Below, piece by piece: positions 42,101-50,568 of a stretch of DNA of 64,000 nt (position 1 is its first letter; each line of letters starts with the position of its first letter). The position numbers and the translations under genes were made by a program. The notes under the pieces are model-generated. The model saw only the letters and a program-made list of their open reading frames with translations, did not search any database and was not told the origin of the DNA. This DNA is from Clostridioides difficile_A. Lineage in GTDB: Bacteria > Bacillota > Clostridia > Peptostreptococcales > Peptostreptococcaceae. The stretch is taken from assembly GCA_945909635.1 (NCBI GenBank), contig OX246690.1, positions 1,302,001-1,366,000 on the forward strand. The letters are read 5' to 3'.

Positions 42101-42138
42101 TTACTCGGCATTTGAATACTCCAATCAATGCTTAGTAA
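42101..42138 (+). promoter_or_regulatory. Structured rpsO leader, possible S15 autoregulatory element
   Basis: TTACT-CG-GCATT (42101-42112) and AATGC-TT-AGTAA (42127-42138) form two perfect 5-bp helices around a symmetric internal loop, with a 14-base terminal loop. It lies 34 bases before the rpsO ATG. Ribosomal protein S15 represses its own mRNA through leader structures in many bacteria; that this is such an element is inferred. Confidence 0.5.
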
Positions 42139-42172
42139 TAGGCGTTTCTAAAAAAATACGGAGGTAATCTAA

Positions 42173-42430
42173 ATGATAAACAAATCAGAAATAATCAAAG
42201 AATTTGGAAGAGTTGAAGGAGATACTGGTTCTCCAGAAGTACAAATAGCTTTATTAACAGCTAGAATAAACGAGTTAAATGGACATTTAAAAACTCATAA
42301 AAAAGACCACCATTCAAGAAGAGGACTATTAAAAATGGTTGGTAGAAGAAGAAACTTATTAGCTTACTTAAAAGAAAAAGATCTTGAAGGATATAGAGCA
42401 TTAATAGCTAAGTTAGGATTAAGAAAGTAA
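42173..42430 (+). CDS. rpsO: 30S ribosomal protein S15
   Basis: An 85-residue ribosomal protein of the usual length (one or two residues shorter than E. coli S15). GDTGSPEVQIALLTARINELNGHLKTHKKDHHSRRGLLKMVGRRRNLLAYL is the invariant 16S-rRNA-binding region. ACGGAGG precedes the ATG. It is followed by a strong terminator. The rpsO-pnp order is conserved, though a degV gene lies between them here. Confidence 0.97.
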   Translation: MINKSEIIKEFGRVEGDTGSPEVQIALLTARINELNGHLKTHKKDHHSRRGLLKMVGRRRNLLAYLKEKDLEGYRALIAKLGLRK

Positions 42431-42443
42431 TTTCATTCTTTAT

Positions 42444-42477
42444 AAAAAAGCAGGTATAGTGTATACCTGCTTTTTTA
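42444..42477 (+). terminator. Terminator after rpsO
   Basis: AAAAAAGCAGGTATA pairs perfectly with TATACCTGCTTTTTT around GTG. Confidence 0.93.
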
Positions 42478-42669
42478 TAGTTAATTCATTATAAAGTAAA
42501 ATAGTTAATAATAAAAGTAGTTTATATATTATAAAAAATTATAAAATGAATAATATTGGGTAAGAATATTAGAGAAGTATATAAATACATAATCAATTTA
42601 AGAGGAAAGACAAGATAAATATAGAAACTTTATAACAGTATAATTAGTTGGAATAAGGAGGATATTATT

Positions 42670-43515
42670 TTGAAAATAAAGTTAGTATGTGATAGTTTAT
42701 GTGATATTCCAGATGAAATATCAGAAAAAGATTATATAGAAATAGTTCCACTTACAGTTATTTTTAATGATAGAGAATATATAGAAGGAGTAGATATAAA
42801 CAAAGAAGAGTTTTATAAAAAGGTAAAAGAAATCAAACAAATACCTAAAACATCGCAAGCTACATATATGGAATTTAAAGAAGTGTTTGATAAGTTTATA
42901 GAAGAGGGTTATCACATAATCTGTATGACAGGAGCATCAAATGCCTCAGGAACTTTTCAAAGTGCTATGATAGCTAAAAATGATGTAGCTGGAAATGAAA
43001 AAATACATATATTTGATACTCGAAACTTATCTCTTGGTAGTGGGCAATATATTATAAAAGCATGTGAACTTCTTGAAGAAGGATTAGCATTTGAGGAAAT
43101 CATAGATGAGTTAGAAAATACTCGTAGTAGTGTGAGATTACTTTTTGCACCATATACACTTGATTTTTTAAAACAGAGTGGAAGAGTTCCAGTTGCAACT
43201 GCTTTGATAGGAAATATGTTAAATATAAAGCCTATATTTTTCTTTGATAATGGGGAAGCTAAGTTGGTAAATAAGGTTAGAGGAGTAAAGAATATAGCAA
43301 GCAAATTGGTTGATATAATTTTAGAAATGAATGAAGGTTCTTTAGAAGGAAAAATTGTTACAATCGGTTGTGGAGACAATCTACATGATTGTGAAATATT
43401 AAAAGAAGAAGTAAACAAAAGAATAAAAGCAAGAAGAGTATTATTTACTCGAGGAGGAGTTTCTATTTGCTCTCATACAGGACCAGATATATTAGCTATA
43501 AGTTGTTCTAATTAG
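42670..43515 (+). CDS. DegV-family fatty-acid-binding protein
   Basis: A 281-residue DegV protein. Its start (KLVCDSLCDIPDEI), VPLTVIFNDREY, PKTSQATYMEFKEVF and FLKQSGRVPVATALIGNMLNIKPIF are family blocks. DegV/FakB proteins hold a fatty acid for phosphorylation by FakA; whether this copy does so is unproven. The start is TTG, with AAGGAGG correctly placed. It lies between rpsO and pnp, with its own upstream gap of about 190 bases in which I see no clear promoter. Confidence 0.88.
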   Translation: MKIKLVCDSLCDIPDEISEKDYIEIVPLTVIFNDREYIEGVDINKEEFYKKVKEIKQIPKTSQATYMEFKEVFDKFIEEGYHIICMTGASNASGTFQSAMIAKNDVAGNEKIHIFDTRNLSLGSGQYIIKACELLEEGLAFEEIIDELENTRSSVRLLFAPYTLDFLKQSGRVPVATALIGNMLNIKPIFFFDNGEAKLVNKVRGVKNIASKLVDIILEMNEGSLEGKIVTIGCGDNLHDCEILKEEVNKRIKARRVLFTRGGVSICSHTGPDILAISCSN

Positions 43516-43638
43516 CAGTAATATAAGCTTTTTGCATATATGTGCAAAGATAATTTTATATTGTTAATTTATAGTATTTTTGATAATATAGTAAATAGAG
43601 TGATATACGTGTTTTTAATAAGAGGAGGACAAGCATTA

Positions 43639-45750
43639 ATGTTTGAACATAAAATATTTAAAATGGATTTTGCAGGAAGAGAACTTTCTGTAGAAATAGG
43701 AAAAATTTGCGAAATGACTAGTGGTAGTTGCATAGTTAGATACAGTGATAGTATGGTAATGGTAAATACAACTAAATCGGCTAAACCTAGAGACGGAATA
43801 GACTTTTTTCCTTTAAGTGTAGATTATGAAGAAAAATTATACTCTGTAGGTAAGATACCAGGAGGATTTTTAAAAAGAGAAGGTAAGCCTTCAGAAAAAG
43901 CGATACTTACATCAAGATTGATAGACAGACCAATAAGACCATTATTCCCAAAAGGATTTAGAAATGACGTTCAGGTAGTTGCAACTGTTTTATCAGTGGA
44001 CCAAGATTGCACACCAGACATAGTAGCAATGATAGGTTCTTCTATAGCCCTTTCTATATCAGACATACCATTTAATGGACCAACTGGTTCAGTATGTATT
44101 GGTCTTGTAGATGGTGCCTTTGTTGTAAATCCAAATGCAGAACAAAGAGAAAAAAGTTCAATGCACTTAGTTGTTTCAGGTACAAAAGAAGCTATAATGA
44201 TGGTTGAAGCTGGAGCAGATGAAGTTCCTGATGATGTGATGCTAGAAGCTATCTTATTTGCTCATCAAGAAATAAAAAAAGTGGTTGAGTTTATAGAAGG
44301 TATAGTTGCAGAAGTTGGGAAAGAAAAATTAGAAGTGGAATTGTACCATGCAGGGGAAGAAATAACTCAATTGGTTCGTGAATTTGCAACTGATAAAATG
44401 AAAGAAGCAGTTCAAACTTTTGAAAAATTAGAGAGAATGGAAAATATGGATAGAGTTAAGGGAGAAACTTTAGCTCATTTTGAAGAAACTCTTGAAGATT
44501 TTGAAGATTACATTGGAGATATAGAAGAAGTATTACAAGATATAATAAAAGAAGAAGTAAGAAAACTTATAGTACATGAAAATGTAAGACCAGATAATAG
44601 AAAACTAGAGGAAATAAGACCTATATGGTGTGAAACTGGTATGATACCTAGAGCTCATGGTTCAGCTATATTTACTAGAGGGCAAACTCAAGTACTTAAT
44701 GTGGCTACTTTAGGTGCTTTAGGAGATGTTCAAAAGCTAGATGGATTAGATGAAGAAGAAAATAAGAGATATATGCATCATTATAATTTCCCTGCATATA
44801 GTGTTGGGGAAGCTAGACCATCAAGAGGACCAGGAAGAAGAGAAATAGGACATGGTGCTTTAGCAGAAAGAGCTTTATTACCAGTTATACCATCTCAAGA
44901 AGACTTCCCTTATGCTATTAGATTAGTTTCTGAGGTATTAAGTTCAAATGGTTCTACATCTCAAGCAAGTGTATGTGGTTCAACATTATCTTTACTTGAT
45001 GCAGGTGTACCTATAAAAGATATGGTTGCAGGTATAGCTATGGGACTTATAAAACATGATGGTAAAGTTGCAGTACTTTCAGATATACAAGGTATGGAAG
45101 ACCATTTAGGAGATATGGACTTTAAAGTGGCTGGTACAGAATATGGTATAACAGCAATACAAATGGACATAAAAATAGATGGTATAGATAAGGAAATTCT
45201 ACAAAGAGCTTTAAAACAAGCTAAAGAAGGTAGAATCCATATATTAGGAGAAATGAGAAAAACTATATCTCAGCCAAAACCAGAACTTTCACCATATGCA
45301 CCTAAGATTGTTAAGATGCAAATAAATCCTGATAAAATAAAGGATGTAATAGGACCTGGTGGAAAGATTATAACTAAGATAATAGATGAAACTGGAGTTA
45401 AAATAGATATCGAACAAACTGGAGAAGTATTTATATCAGGTATTGAGATTGATATGATTAAGAAAGCTCAAGAGCTTATAAATAACATAGTAATCGAACC
45501 AGAAGTAGGAAAGACTTATAAAGGTAAAGTAAGTAGAATAATGAACTTTGGAGCATTTATTGAAATACTTCCAGGAAAAGAAGGATTACTTCATATATCT
45601 CATATAGCTCATGAAAGAGTTGCTAAAGTTGAAGATGTGTTAAATATAGGAGATGAAGTTGAAGTTAAAGTTACAGAAATAGATGAAAAAGGAAGAGTTA
45701 ATTTATCAAGAAAAGTTCTTTTACCAAAACCAGAACATAAAAATAAATAA
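43639..45750 (+). CDS. pnp: Polynucleotide phosphorylase
   Basis: A 703-residue phosphorolytic 3'-exoribonuclease. Two RNase PH domains, the first starting FAGRELSVEIGKI and the second with RPDNRKLEEIRPI and HGSAIFTRGQTQVL, are linked by an alpha-helical domain. A KH domain (IKDVIGPGGKIITKIIDETG) and S1 domain (GKVSRIMNFGAFIEILPGKEG) follow. The frame is open 33 codons further upstream, but AGGAGG at 43623-43628 sets the ATG at 43639, giving the usual length. A terminator follows. Confidence 0.96.
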   Translation: MFEHKIFKMDFAGRELSVEIGKICEMTSGSCIVRYSDSMVMVNTTKSAKPRDGIDFFPLSVDYEEKLYSVGKIPGGFLKREGKPSEKAILTSRLIDRPIRPLFPKGFRNDVQVVATVLSVDQDCTPDIVAMIGSSIALSISDIPFNGPTGSVCIGLVDGAFVVNPNAEQREKSSMHLVVSGTKEAIMMVEAGADEVPDDVMLEAILFAHQEIKKVVEFIEGIVAEVGKEKLEVELYHAGEEITQLVREFATDKMKEAVQTFEKLERMENMDRVKGETLAHFEETLEDFEDYIGDIEEVLQDIIKEEVRKLIVHENVRPDNRKLEEIRPIWCETGMIPRAHGSAIFTRGQTQVLNVATLGALGDVQKLDGLDEEENKRYMHHYNFPAYSVGEARPSRGPGRREIGHGALAERALLPVIPSQEDFPYAIRLVSEVLSSNGSTSQASVCGSTLSLLDAGVPIKDMVAGIAMGLIKHDGKVAVLSDIQGMEDHLGDMDFKVAGTEYGITAIQMDIKIDGIDKEILQRALKQAKEGRIHILGEMRKTISQPKPELSPYAPKIVKMQINPDKIKDVIGPGGKIITKIIDETGVKIDIEQTGEVFISGIEIDMIKKAQELINNIVIEPEVGKTYKGKVSRIMNFGAFIEILPGKEGLLHISHIAHERVAKVEDVLNIGDEVEVKVTEIDEKGRVNLSRKVLLPKPEHKNK

Positions 45751-45765
45751 TATAATAAATAATTA

Positions 45766-45797
45766 AAGGCAAAATCTTATGATTTTGCTTTTTTTAT
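45766..45797 (+). terminator. Terminator after pnp
   Basis: GCAAAATC pairs with GATTTTGC around TTAT, followed by TTTTTTT. Confidence 0.9.
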
Positions 45798-45833
45798 TGT
45801 AAATATATATCTTCTTAAATGATACAAATTATA

Positions 45834-45863
45834 TTGACATGTAAAAAAGTATTTACATTATAT
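45834..45863 (+). promoter_or_regulatory. Likely promoter of the ylxY-like gene
   Basis: A perfect TTGACA at 45834-45839 and TTATAT at 45858-45863, spacer 18. Confidence 0.5.
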
Positions 45864-45937
45864 TTAGTGCATAAATAAAGCTTTCTTTTAATAGTATTAA
45901 ATAAGAAACAATTTGTACATAATTAGGGGGAGTTTTA

Positions 45938-46681
45938 ATGATAATGATGGTACTTAACAAGAGTAAACTCAAGAAAATAATAATACTGATTTTAGTTTTA
46001 TTATTGGGGTTATCAGGAGGAGTAATGGTATTAAAAGTGTTCAATAATAAACCAGTATTCAACTTCTTTAATGGGGTAGACTTACCATATGAAAGAGGTA
46101 CAAAAGATAAAAGTGGATATGTTGCATTAACTTGTAACATAGACCTTGGATGGGAAACAGAGTATGTAGAATCCATTTTAGAGACACTTAAAAAGGAAAA
46201 TGTAAAAATTACTTTTAATGTGACTGGTAAGTGGGCAGAAAAGAATAAGGATGAATTATTGAAGATAAAAAAACAGGGACATGAAATAGGCAATCATGGA
46301 TACAAACATTTAGACTATTCAACACTATCATACGAAGACAATTATGAACAAATAGAGACATCTAAAAAAATAATTGAAGAAATAATAAATGAAAAAACTA
46401 AATTTTTTCAAGCACCAGCAGGTTCTTTCGGTCCAGAGACAGTAAAAGCAGCTAAAGCATTAGGATATACATCAATAAAATGGGATGCTGACACTATAGA
46501 CTGGAAATATAAAGACCAGCCAGAAGTAATAATTGATAGAATGAAGAAAAAAGATATTAAAGATAATAGTATAATATTAATGCACCCAACAGATGCAACA
46601 ACAAAATGTATAGATGATATTATAGCAATTGTAAGGGAAAAAGGACTAAAACCAGGTAAACTCAGTGATGTGTTTAAGTAG
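45938..46681 (+). CDS. Polysaccharide deacetylase-family protein (YlxY/PdaB-like), altered active site
   Basis: A 247-residue CE4-fold protein with an N-terminal membrane anchor (about 10-35). The His pair is intact in HEIGNHGYKH (H120, H124), and FFQAPAGSFGPETVKAAKALGY and IKWDADTIDW match the sporulation PdaB/YlxY group. The first motif, however, reads TCNIDLG at residues 65-71, where PdaB-type proteins have TFDISWG; the Asp that would act as base is Asn67. In B. subtilis ylxY lies between pnp and an M16 peptidase gene, as here. GGGGGAG precedes the ATG. Confidence 0.8.
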   Translation: MIMMVLNKSKLKKIIILILVLLLGLSGGVMVLKVFNNKPVFNFFNGVDLPYERGTKDKSGYVALTCNIDLGWETEYVESILETLKKENVKITFNVTGKWAEKNKDELLKIKKQGHEIGNHGYKHLDYSTLSYEDNYEQIETSKKIIEEIINEKTKFFQAPAGSFGPETVKAAKALGYTSIKWDADTIDWKYKDQPEVIIDRMKKKDIKDNSIILMHPTDATTKCIDDIIAIVREKGLKPGKLSDVFK

Positions 46682-46837
46682 ACAAAGTATAAATATTTGA
46701 TTAAGATTGTATAAGTTGTAGTTGAATTAATTAAAAGACTGACTTATAATGTAATACATATAAAAATAAATATAATTAAAACATAGTGTTTTCAATAATC
46801 CAATATAAAACAAAGAATAAATTTTTAGGAGAATGTA

Positions 46838-48085
46838 ATGTATAAGACAAAAATACTGGAAAATGGGCTTACAATAATTGGTGAAGAAATACCATATCTA
46901 AAGTCAATAACATTAGGTATTTGGATAAATGCAGGTTCTAGAATAGAGGAAGAACAGGTGAGTGGAACTTCTCATTTTATAGAGCATATGATGTTTAAAG
47001 GAACCAAAAATAGAACATCAAAGGAGATTGCTAACTCAATAGACAATTTAGGTGGGCAAATAAATGCATTTACAAGTAAAGAATGTACATGTTATTATGT
47101 AAAATTAATAGATGAGCATATAGATACAGGAATCGATGTATTAAGTGATATGATACTAAACTCTAGATTTGATAAAAATGATATAGATAAGGAAAGACTT
47201 ATAATATTGGAGGAACTTAAGATGTATGAAGATTCTCCAGATGACTTATCTTATGATTTGTTAGTAGAAAATATATATGCTAATGATGGTTTAGGAATGA
47301 ATATAATTGGTACAAAAGATTCTCTATATAATATAACTAGGGAGTCTATGTTAGAATACCTAAACAAGTATTATATTCCAAATAATGCTGTTATTTCTAT
47401 AGCTGGAAACTTTAATTTTGATGATATGGTAGAAAAAATCAAATCGAAATTTGGACACTGGGAAAAGAAAAGGTTGAATATAGAAATAAGTGAGGCTAAA
47501 TTTAATCCTTGCTTTATATCAAAAAACAAAGATACTGAACAGGTAAACTTAGCTATGTGCCTAAAAGGTATTCCATTTGAAAATGATGATGAAGTGTATT
47601 CAATGGCAGTAGTGAATAATATTTTTGGTGGAAGTATAAGCTCAAGACTTTTTCAGAAAATAAGGGAGGAAAAAGGTTTAGTATATTCTATATACTCATC
47701 ACAGACATTGTACAGAAAGTGTGGTGAATTAGGCATATTTGCAAGTATGAGTACAGAAAACTTGCCAGATGTTTATAATTTAATAAAGAAAGAAATTGAA
47801 AATATAAGGAAAAACTATCTTACAGAAAAAGAAATATTTGAAAGTAAGGAACAATTAAAAGGCAATTATATATTGGATTTAGAAAGTACTAGCAGTAGAA
47901 TGATGTCTACTGGTAAATCTATGTTACTTAGCAAAAAAGTAAAAACTACAGATGAAATACTTGAATGTATAAATAATGTTGATATTAATTCAGTAAAAAA
48001 AGTTGTTGATAAGGTATTCAATATCGAAAATATTGGTACATGTATAGTTGGAAGAGATGTAGAAAAGATTCTACATCTGGATTAA
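46838..48085 (+). CDS. M16-family zinc peptidase (MlpA/YmxG-like)
   Basis: A 415-residue inverzincin peptidase. The inverted zinc motif is H-F-I-E-H in TSHFIEHMMFKG (residues 48-52), with the distal Glu in the ILEELKMYEDSPDD region. The C-terminal half is the catalytically inactive repeat. In B. subtilis the homologue (ymxG, mlpA) follows ylxY, so synteny supports the name. AGGAGAATGT precedes the ATG. It lies 35 bases before ymxH. Confidence 0.9.
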   Translation: MYKTKILENGLTIIGEEIPYLKSITLGIWINAGSRIEEEQVSGTSHFIEHMMFKGTKNRTSKEIANSIDNLGGQINAFTSKECTCYYVKLIDEHIDTGIDVLSDMILNSRFDKNDIDKERLIILEELKMYEDSPDDLSYDLLVENIYANDGLGMNIIGTKDSLYNITRESMLEYLNKYYIPNNAVISIAGNFNFDDMVEKIKSKFGHWEKKRLNIEISEAKFNPCFISKNKDTEQVNLAMCLKGIPFENDDEVYSMAVVNNIFGGSISSRLFQKIREEKGLVYSIYSSQTLYRKCGELGIFASMSTENLPDVYNLIKKEIENIRKNYLTEKEIFESKEQLKGNYILDLESTSSRMMSTGKSMLLSKKVKTTDEILECINNVDINSVKKVVDKVFNIENIGTCIVGRDVEKILHLD

Positions 48086-48120
48086 TATCTTAAAAAGTAA
48101 ATCTCTGGAGGTATAAAAAT

Positions 48121-48366
48121 ATGAATTTATCTGAAATAGCAGGTAAGGAAATAGTTAACTTGGTCACAGGAGAAAGATTGGGGGTCATTGGAGAATGTGA
48201 CCTTATATTAGATGAAACTACAGGCGGTATATTAGCGCTTTTAATTCCAAAAGAAAAAGGTTTTTTTGCCAGAAGAAAAGATAAGTCATTTTTAGAAGTA
48301 CCATGGAGAAATGTGAAAAAAATAGGTAATGACATGATAATTATAGAATATGAGGGATATATTTAG
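48121..48366 (+). CDS. ymxH: YlmC/YmxH family PRC-barrel protein
   Basis: An 81-residue PRC-barrel protein: LSEIAGKEIVNLVTGERLGVIGECDLILD and VPWRNVKKIGNDMIIIE are diagnostic of the YlmC/YmxH sporulation-associated family. Function unknown. The conserved neighbours (M16 peptidase, then dipicolinate or lysine genes) support the identity. CTGGAGG precedes the ATG. The aspartokinase gene begins 9 bases after its stop. Confidence 0.88.
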   Translation: MNLSEIAGKEIVNLVTGERLGVIGECDLILDETTGGILALLIPKEKGFFARRKDKSFLEVPWRNVKKIGNDMIIIEYEGYI

Positions 48367-48375
48367 GAGGAAAAA

Positions 48376-49599
48376 ATGAGTATTTTAGTGCAAAAGTTTG
48401 GTGGGACATCAGTAGAATCATATGAAAAAATGAATGAAGTATGTAAGATAGTAAAAGCATACAAAGAGAATGATGAAGAATTACAATTAGTACTAGTAGT
48501 TTCAGCAATGGGTAGAAAAGGAGCTCCATATGCAACAGATACACTTATAAATTTGTGTAGTGCAGTAAATGACGAACCAAATAAGAGAGAACTTGATTTA
48601 ATAATGTCTTGTGGTGAAATAATATCAGGAACAATTCTTGCTAACTTATTGAATGCACAAGGTATAGAATCTGTTTTCTTTACTGGTCAACAAGCAGGTA
48701 TAATTACAAGTGATGAATATTCTAATGCAAAAATAAAGTATATAAATCCTAAAAAGGTAAAAAGAGCTTTAGACAATGGCAAAGTTGTAGTTATAGCTGG
48801 ATTCCAAGGTGTAACAGATGATGGAGAAATAACTACCCTTGGAAGAGGAGGAAGTGATACATCAGCAGTTGCTATTGGGAAAGCTTTAGAATGTGAAACA
48901 GTTGAAATTTACACTGATGTAGATGGTATAATGACAGCAGACCCTAGAGTAGAACCAAATGCTAAAGTATTAAGTTTTATAGATTATGAAGAAGTATTCC
49001 AAATGGCTGATAAAGGTGCAAAGGTAATACACCCAAGAGCAGTACAATTAGCTAAAAGTGGCAATATAACTTTAGCTATAAAAAATACAATGAACCCAAC
49101 TTTTGAAGGTACAAAAATAGGTTCTTTATGTAGACACTTAGAAGAAAATATAGAATATGAACAAGAAAAAGACTTTAATGTTGCTGTTGCAAACAAAGAT
49201 AGTGTAGCCCAAGTTAAGATTAAATCAGCAGAAGAAGTGTTTACAGAAGTATTAAATGAGATAGAAGATAAACTTATAACTATAGATATGATAAACTTCT
49301 TTATATCAGAAAAAGCATTTGTTATTGAAGATGCTGATATAAAAGCTTTAAAGGAAATACTAGATAAATTTGAATTGGATTATGAAGTAAATAGAGATTG
49401 TGCCAAAGTAACATTGATATGTTCAAGAATTGCAGATGAAATGTCTGGTATCATGTCAAAGGTAGTTAGAGGATTATCAAAGGCAGGAGTATCTCTTTTA
49501 CAAACATCAGACTCAAACATGACTATATCTTGTTTAGTTAGTGAAGAAGATATGCACACAGCAGTACATGCAATACACCAACAATTTTATGTAAAATAA
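48376..49599 (+). CDS. dapG: Aspartokinase (DapG-like)
   Basis: A 407-residue enzyme that phosphorylates aspartate, the first step to diaminopimelate, lysine, threonine and methionine. The kinase domain starts VQKFGGTSVESYEKM and has SCGEIISG, GFQGVTDDGEITTLGRGGSDTSA and YTDVDGIMTADPR. Two ACT domains lie at about 265-400. The position after ymxH matches dapG of B. subtilis, although spoVFAB, asd and dapA are not between them here. Cell-wall and spore dipicolinate supply is the likely use. TAGGAGG precedes the ATG. Confidence 0.92.
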   Translation: MSILVQKFGGTSVESYEKMNEVCKIVKAYKENDEELQLVLVVSAMGRKGAPYATDTLINLCSAVNDEPNKRELDLIMSCGEIISGTILANLLNAQGIESVFFTGQQAGIITSDEYSNAKIKYINPKKVKRALDNGKVVVIAGFQGVTDDGEITTLGRGGSDTSAVAIGKALECETVEIYTDVDGIMTADPRVEPNAKVLSFIDYEEVFQMADKGAKVIHPRAVQLAKSGNITLAIKNTMNPTFEGTKIGSLCRHLEENIEYEQEKDFNVAVANKDSVAQVKIKSAEEVFTEVLNEIEDKLITIDMINFFISEKAFVIEDADIKALKEILDKFELDYEVNRDCAKVTLICSRIADEMSGIMSKVVRGLSKAGVSLLQTSDSNMTISCLVSEEDMHTAVHAIHQQFYVK

Positions 49600-49711
49600 A
49601 CACTATAATACAACTATTTTTATTCAAATTTTAATAATTTTACGTATATCTTAATATATTTGATTTATTTGGTAAAACTAAGTTAAATATGATTTTGATA
49701 GGAGTTTTTTT

Positions 49712-50446
49712 ATGAAAGATTATAGAGAAGACAATGAACCATTTGATAAAGATAGTTGTAGAAGAGAATCTAGTTGTGAAGAAAGAGAGTGTATAAAGCA
49801 ATTTGGTACTAATGAAATGCCACCTCAGCCTCCTAAGGATACTCAGTGTCTGACAATAATTGGAGAAATTGAAGGTCATTTTATAGGAAATCCTCAAAAA
49901 AAAGCCACAAAATATGAACATATAATTCCAATGTTATATTCAATTGAGGAGAGTAATGAGGTTAAAGGTGTGTTAGTTGTTTTAAACACTGTTGGAGGAG
50001 ATATTGAGGCAGGTCTAGCTATTGCAGAACTCTTAAACAGTACATCTAAGAAAGTGGTTACTCTTGTTTTAGGAGGAAGTCATAGTATAGGAGTTCCTCT
50101 TGCTACAGCAGGAGATTACTCATTTATAGCACCAACAGCAACTATGATTATACATCCTGTGAGAACTACTGGTCTTGTGATTGGTATAAATGAAACTTTT
50201 GAGTATTTTAAAAAGATGCAAGATAGAATAATTCAGTTTATAATAAGAACATCAAATATCAAAAAAGATGTACTTGAGAAACTTATGCATGAAAAAGATG
50301 AGCTTGTAAGTGATGTTGGTAGTGTATTGATAGGAAAAGAAGCTGTAGATTATGGGCTTATAGATGAAGTTGGAGGACTAAAGGAAGCTCTTAAAAAACT
50401 AAAAGAGCTTATAAAAGAATCTGATGAAGAAAAAAATAATGATTAA
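49712..50446 (+). CDS. tepA: TepA/ClpP-like serine peptidase
   Basis: A 244-residue ClpP-fold protein of the TepA (YmfB) group. After a charged N-terminal region (about 1-45) the core has NTVGGDIEAGLAIAELL, GGSHSIGVPLATAGDY (nucleophile Ser), and MIIHPVRTTG (His). TepA was first named for enhancing protein translocation and has also been linked to SASP turnover in spores. It sits between aspartokinase and ftsK as in B. subtilis. TAGGAG precedes the ATG. Confidence 0.88.
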   Translation: MKDYREDNEPFDKDSCRRESSCEERECIKQFGTNEMPPQPPKDTQCLTIIGEIEGHFIGNPQKKATKYEHIIPMLYSIEESNEVKGVLVVLNTVGGDIEAGLAIAELLNSTSKKVVTLVLGGSHSIGVPLATAGDYSFIAPTATMIIHPVRTTGLVIGINETFEYFKKMQDRIIQFIIRTSNIKKDVLEKLMHEKDELVSDVGSVLIGKEAVDYGLIDEVGGLKEALKKLKELIKESDEEKNND

Positions 50447-50501
50447 AATTTGTTTAAATAATAAAATTTATGATATAATGATGTAATAAAGTAGGAGTGT
50501 T

Positions 50502-50525
50502 AGTGTTAAGGCATTAGCACTTTTT
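50502..50525 (+). terminator. Short hairpin before ftsK, possible weak terminator
   Basis: AGTGTTA pairs with TAGCACT (one G-U pair) around AGGCAT, followed by TTTT. It is 45 bases before the ftsK start. Confidence 0.5.
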
Positions 50526-50568
50526 GCTGTGAAGGGGTAAAACTTGCTAAAAATAAGGAGTGATATTA

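Noticed and set aside
42957..43418. 153-codon minus-strand frame inside degV
   Set aside because: Shadow frame with no independent signals.
43540..43638. N-terminal extension of PNPase by 33 codons
   Set aside because: AGGAGG lies right before the ATG at 43639, and the extension does not resemble PNPase.
45853..46293. 146-codon minus-strand frame over the ylxY-like gene
   Set aside because: Shadow frame; low-complexity hydrophobic product typical of antisense A/T-rich DNA.
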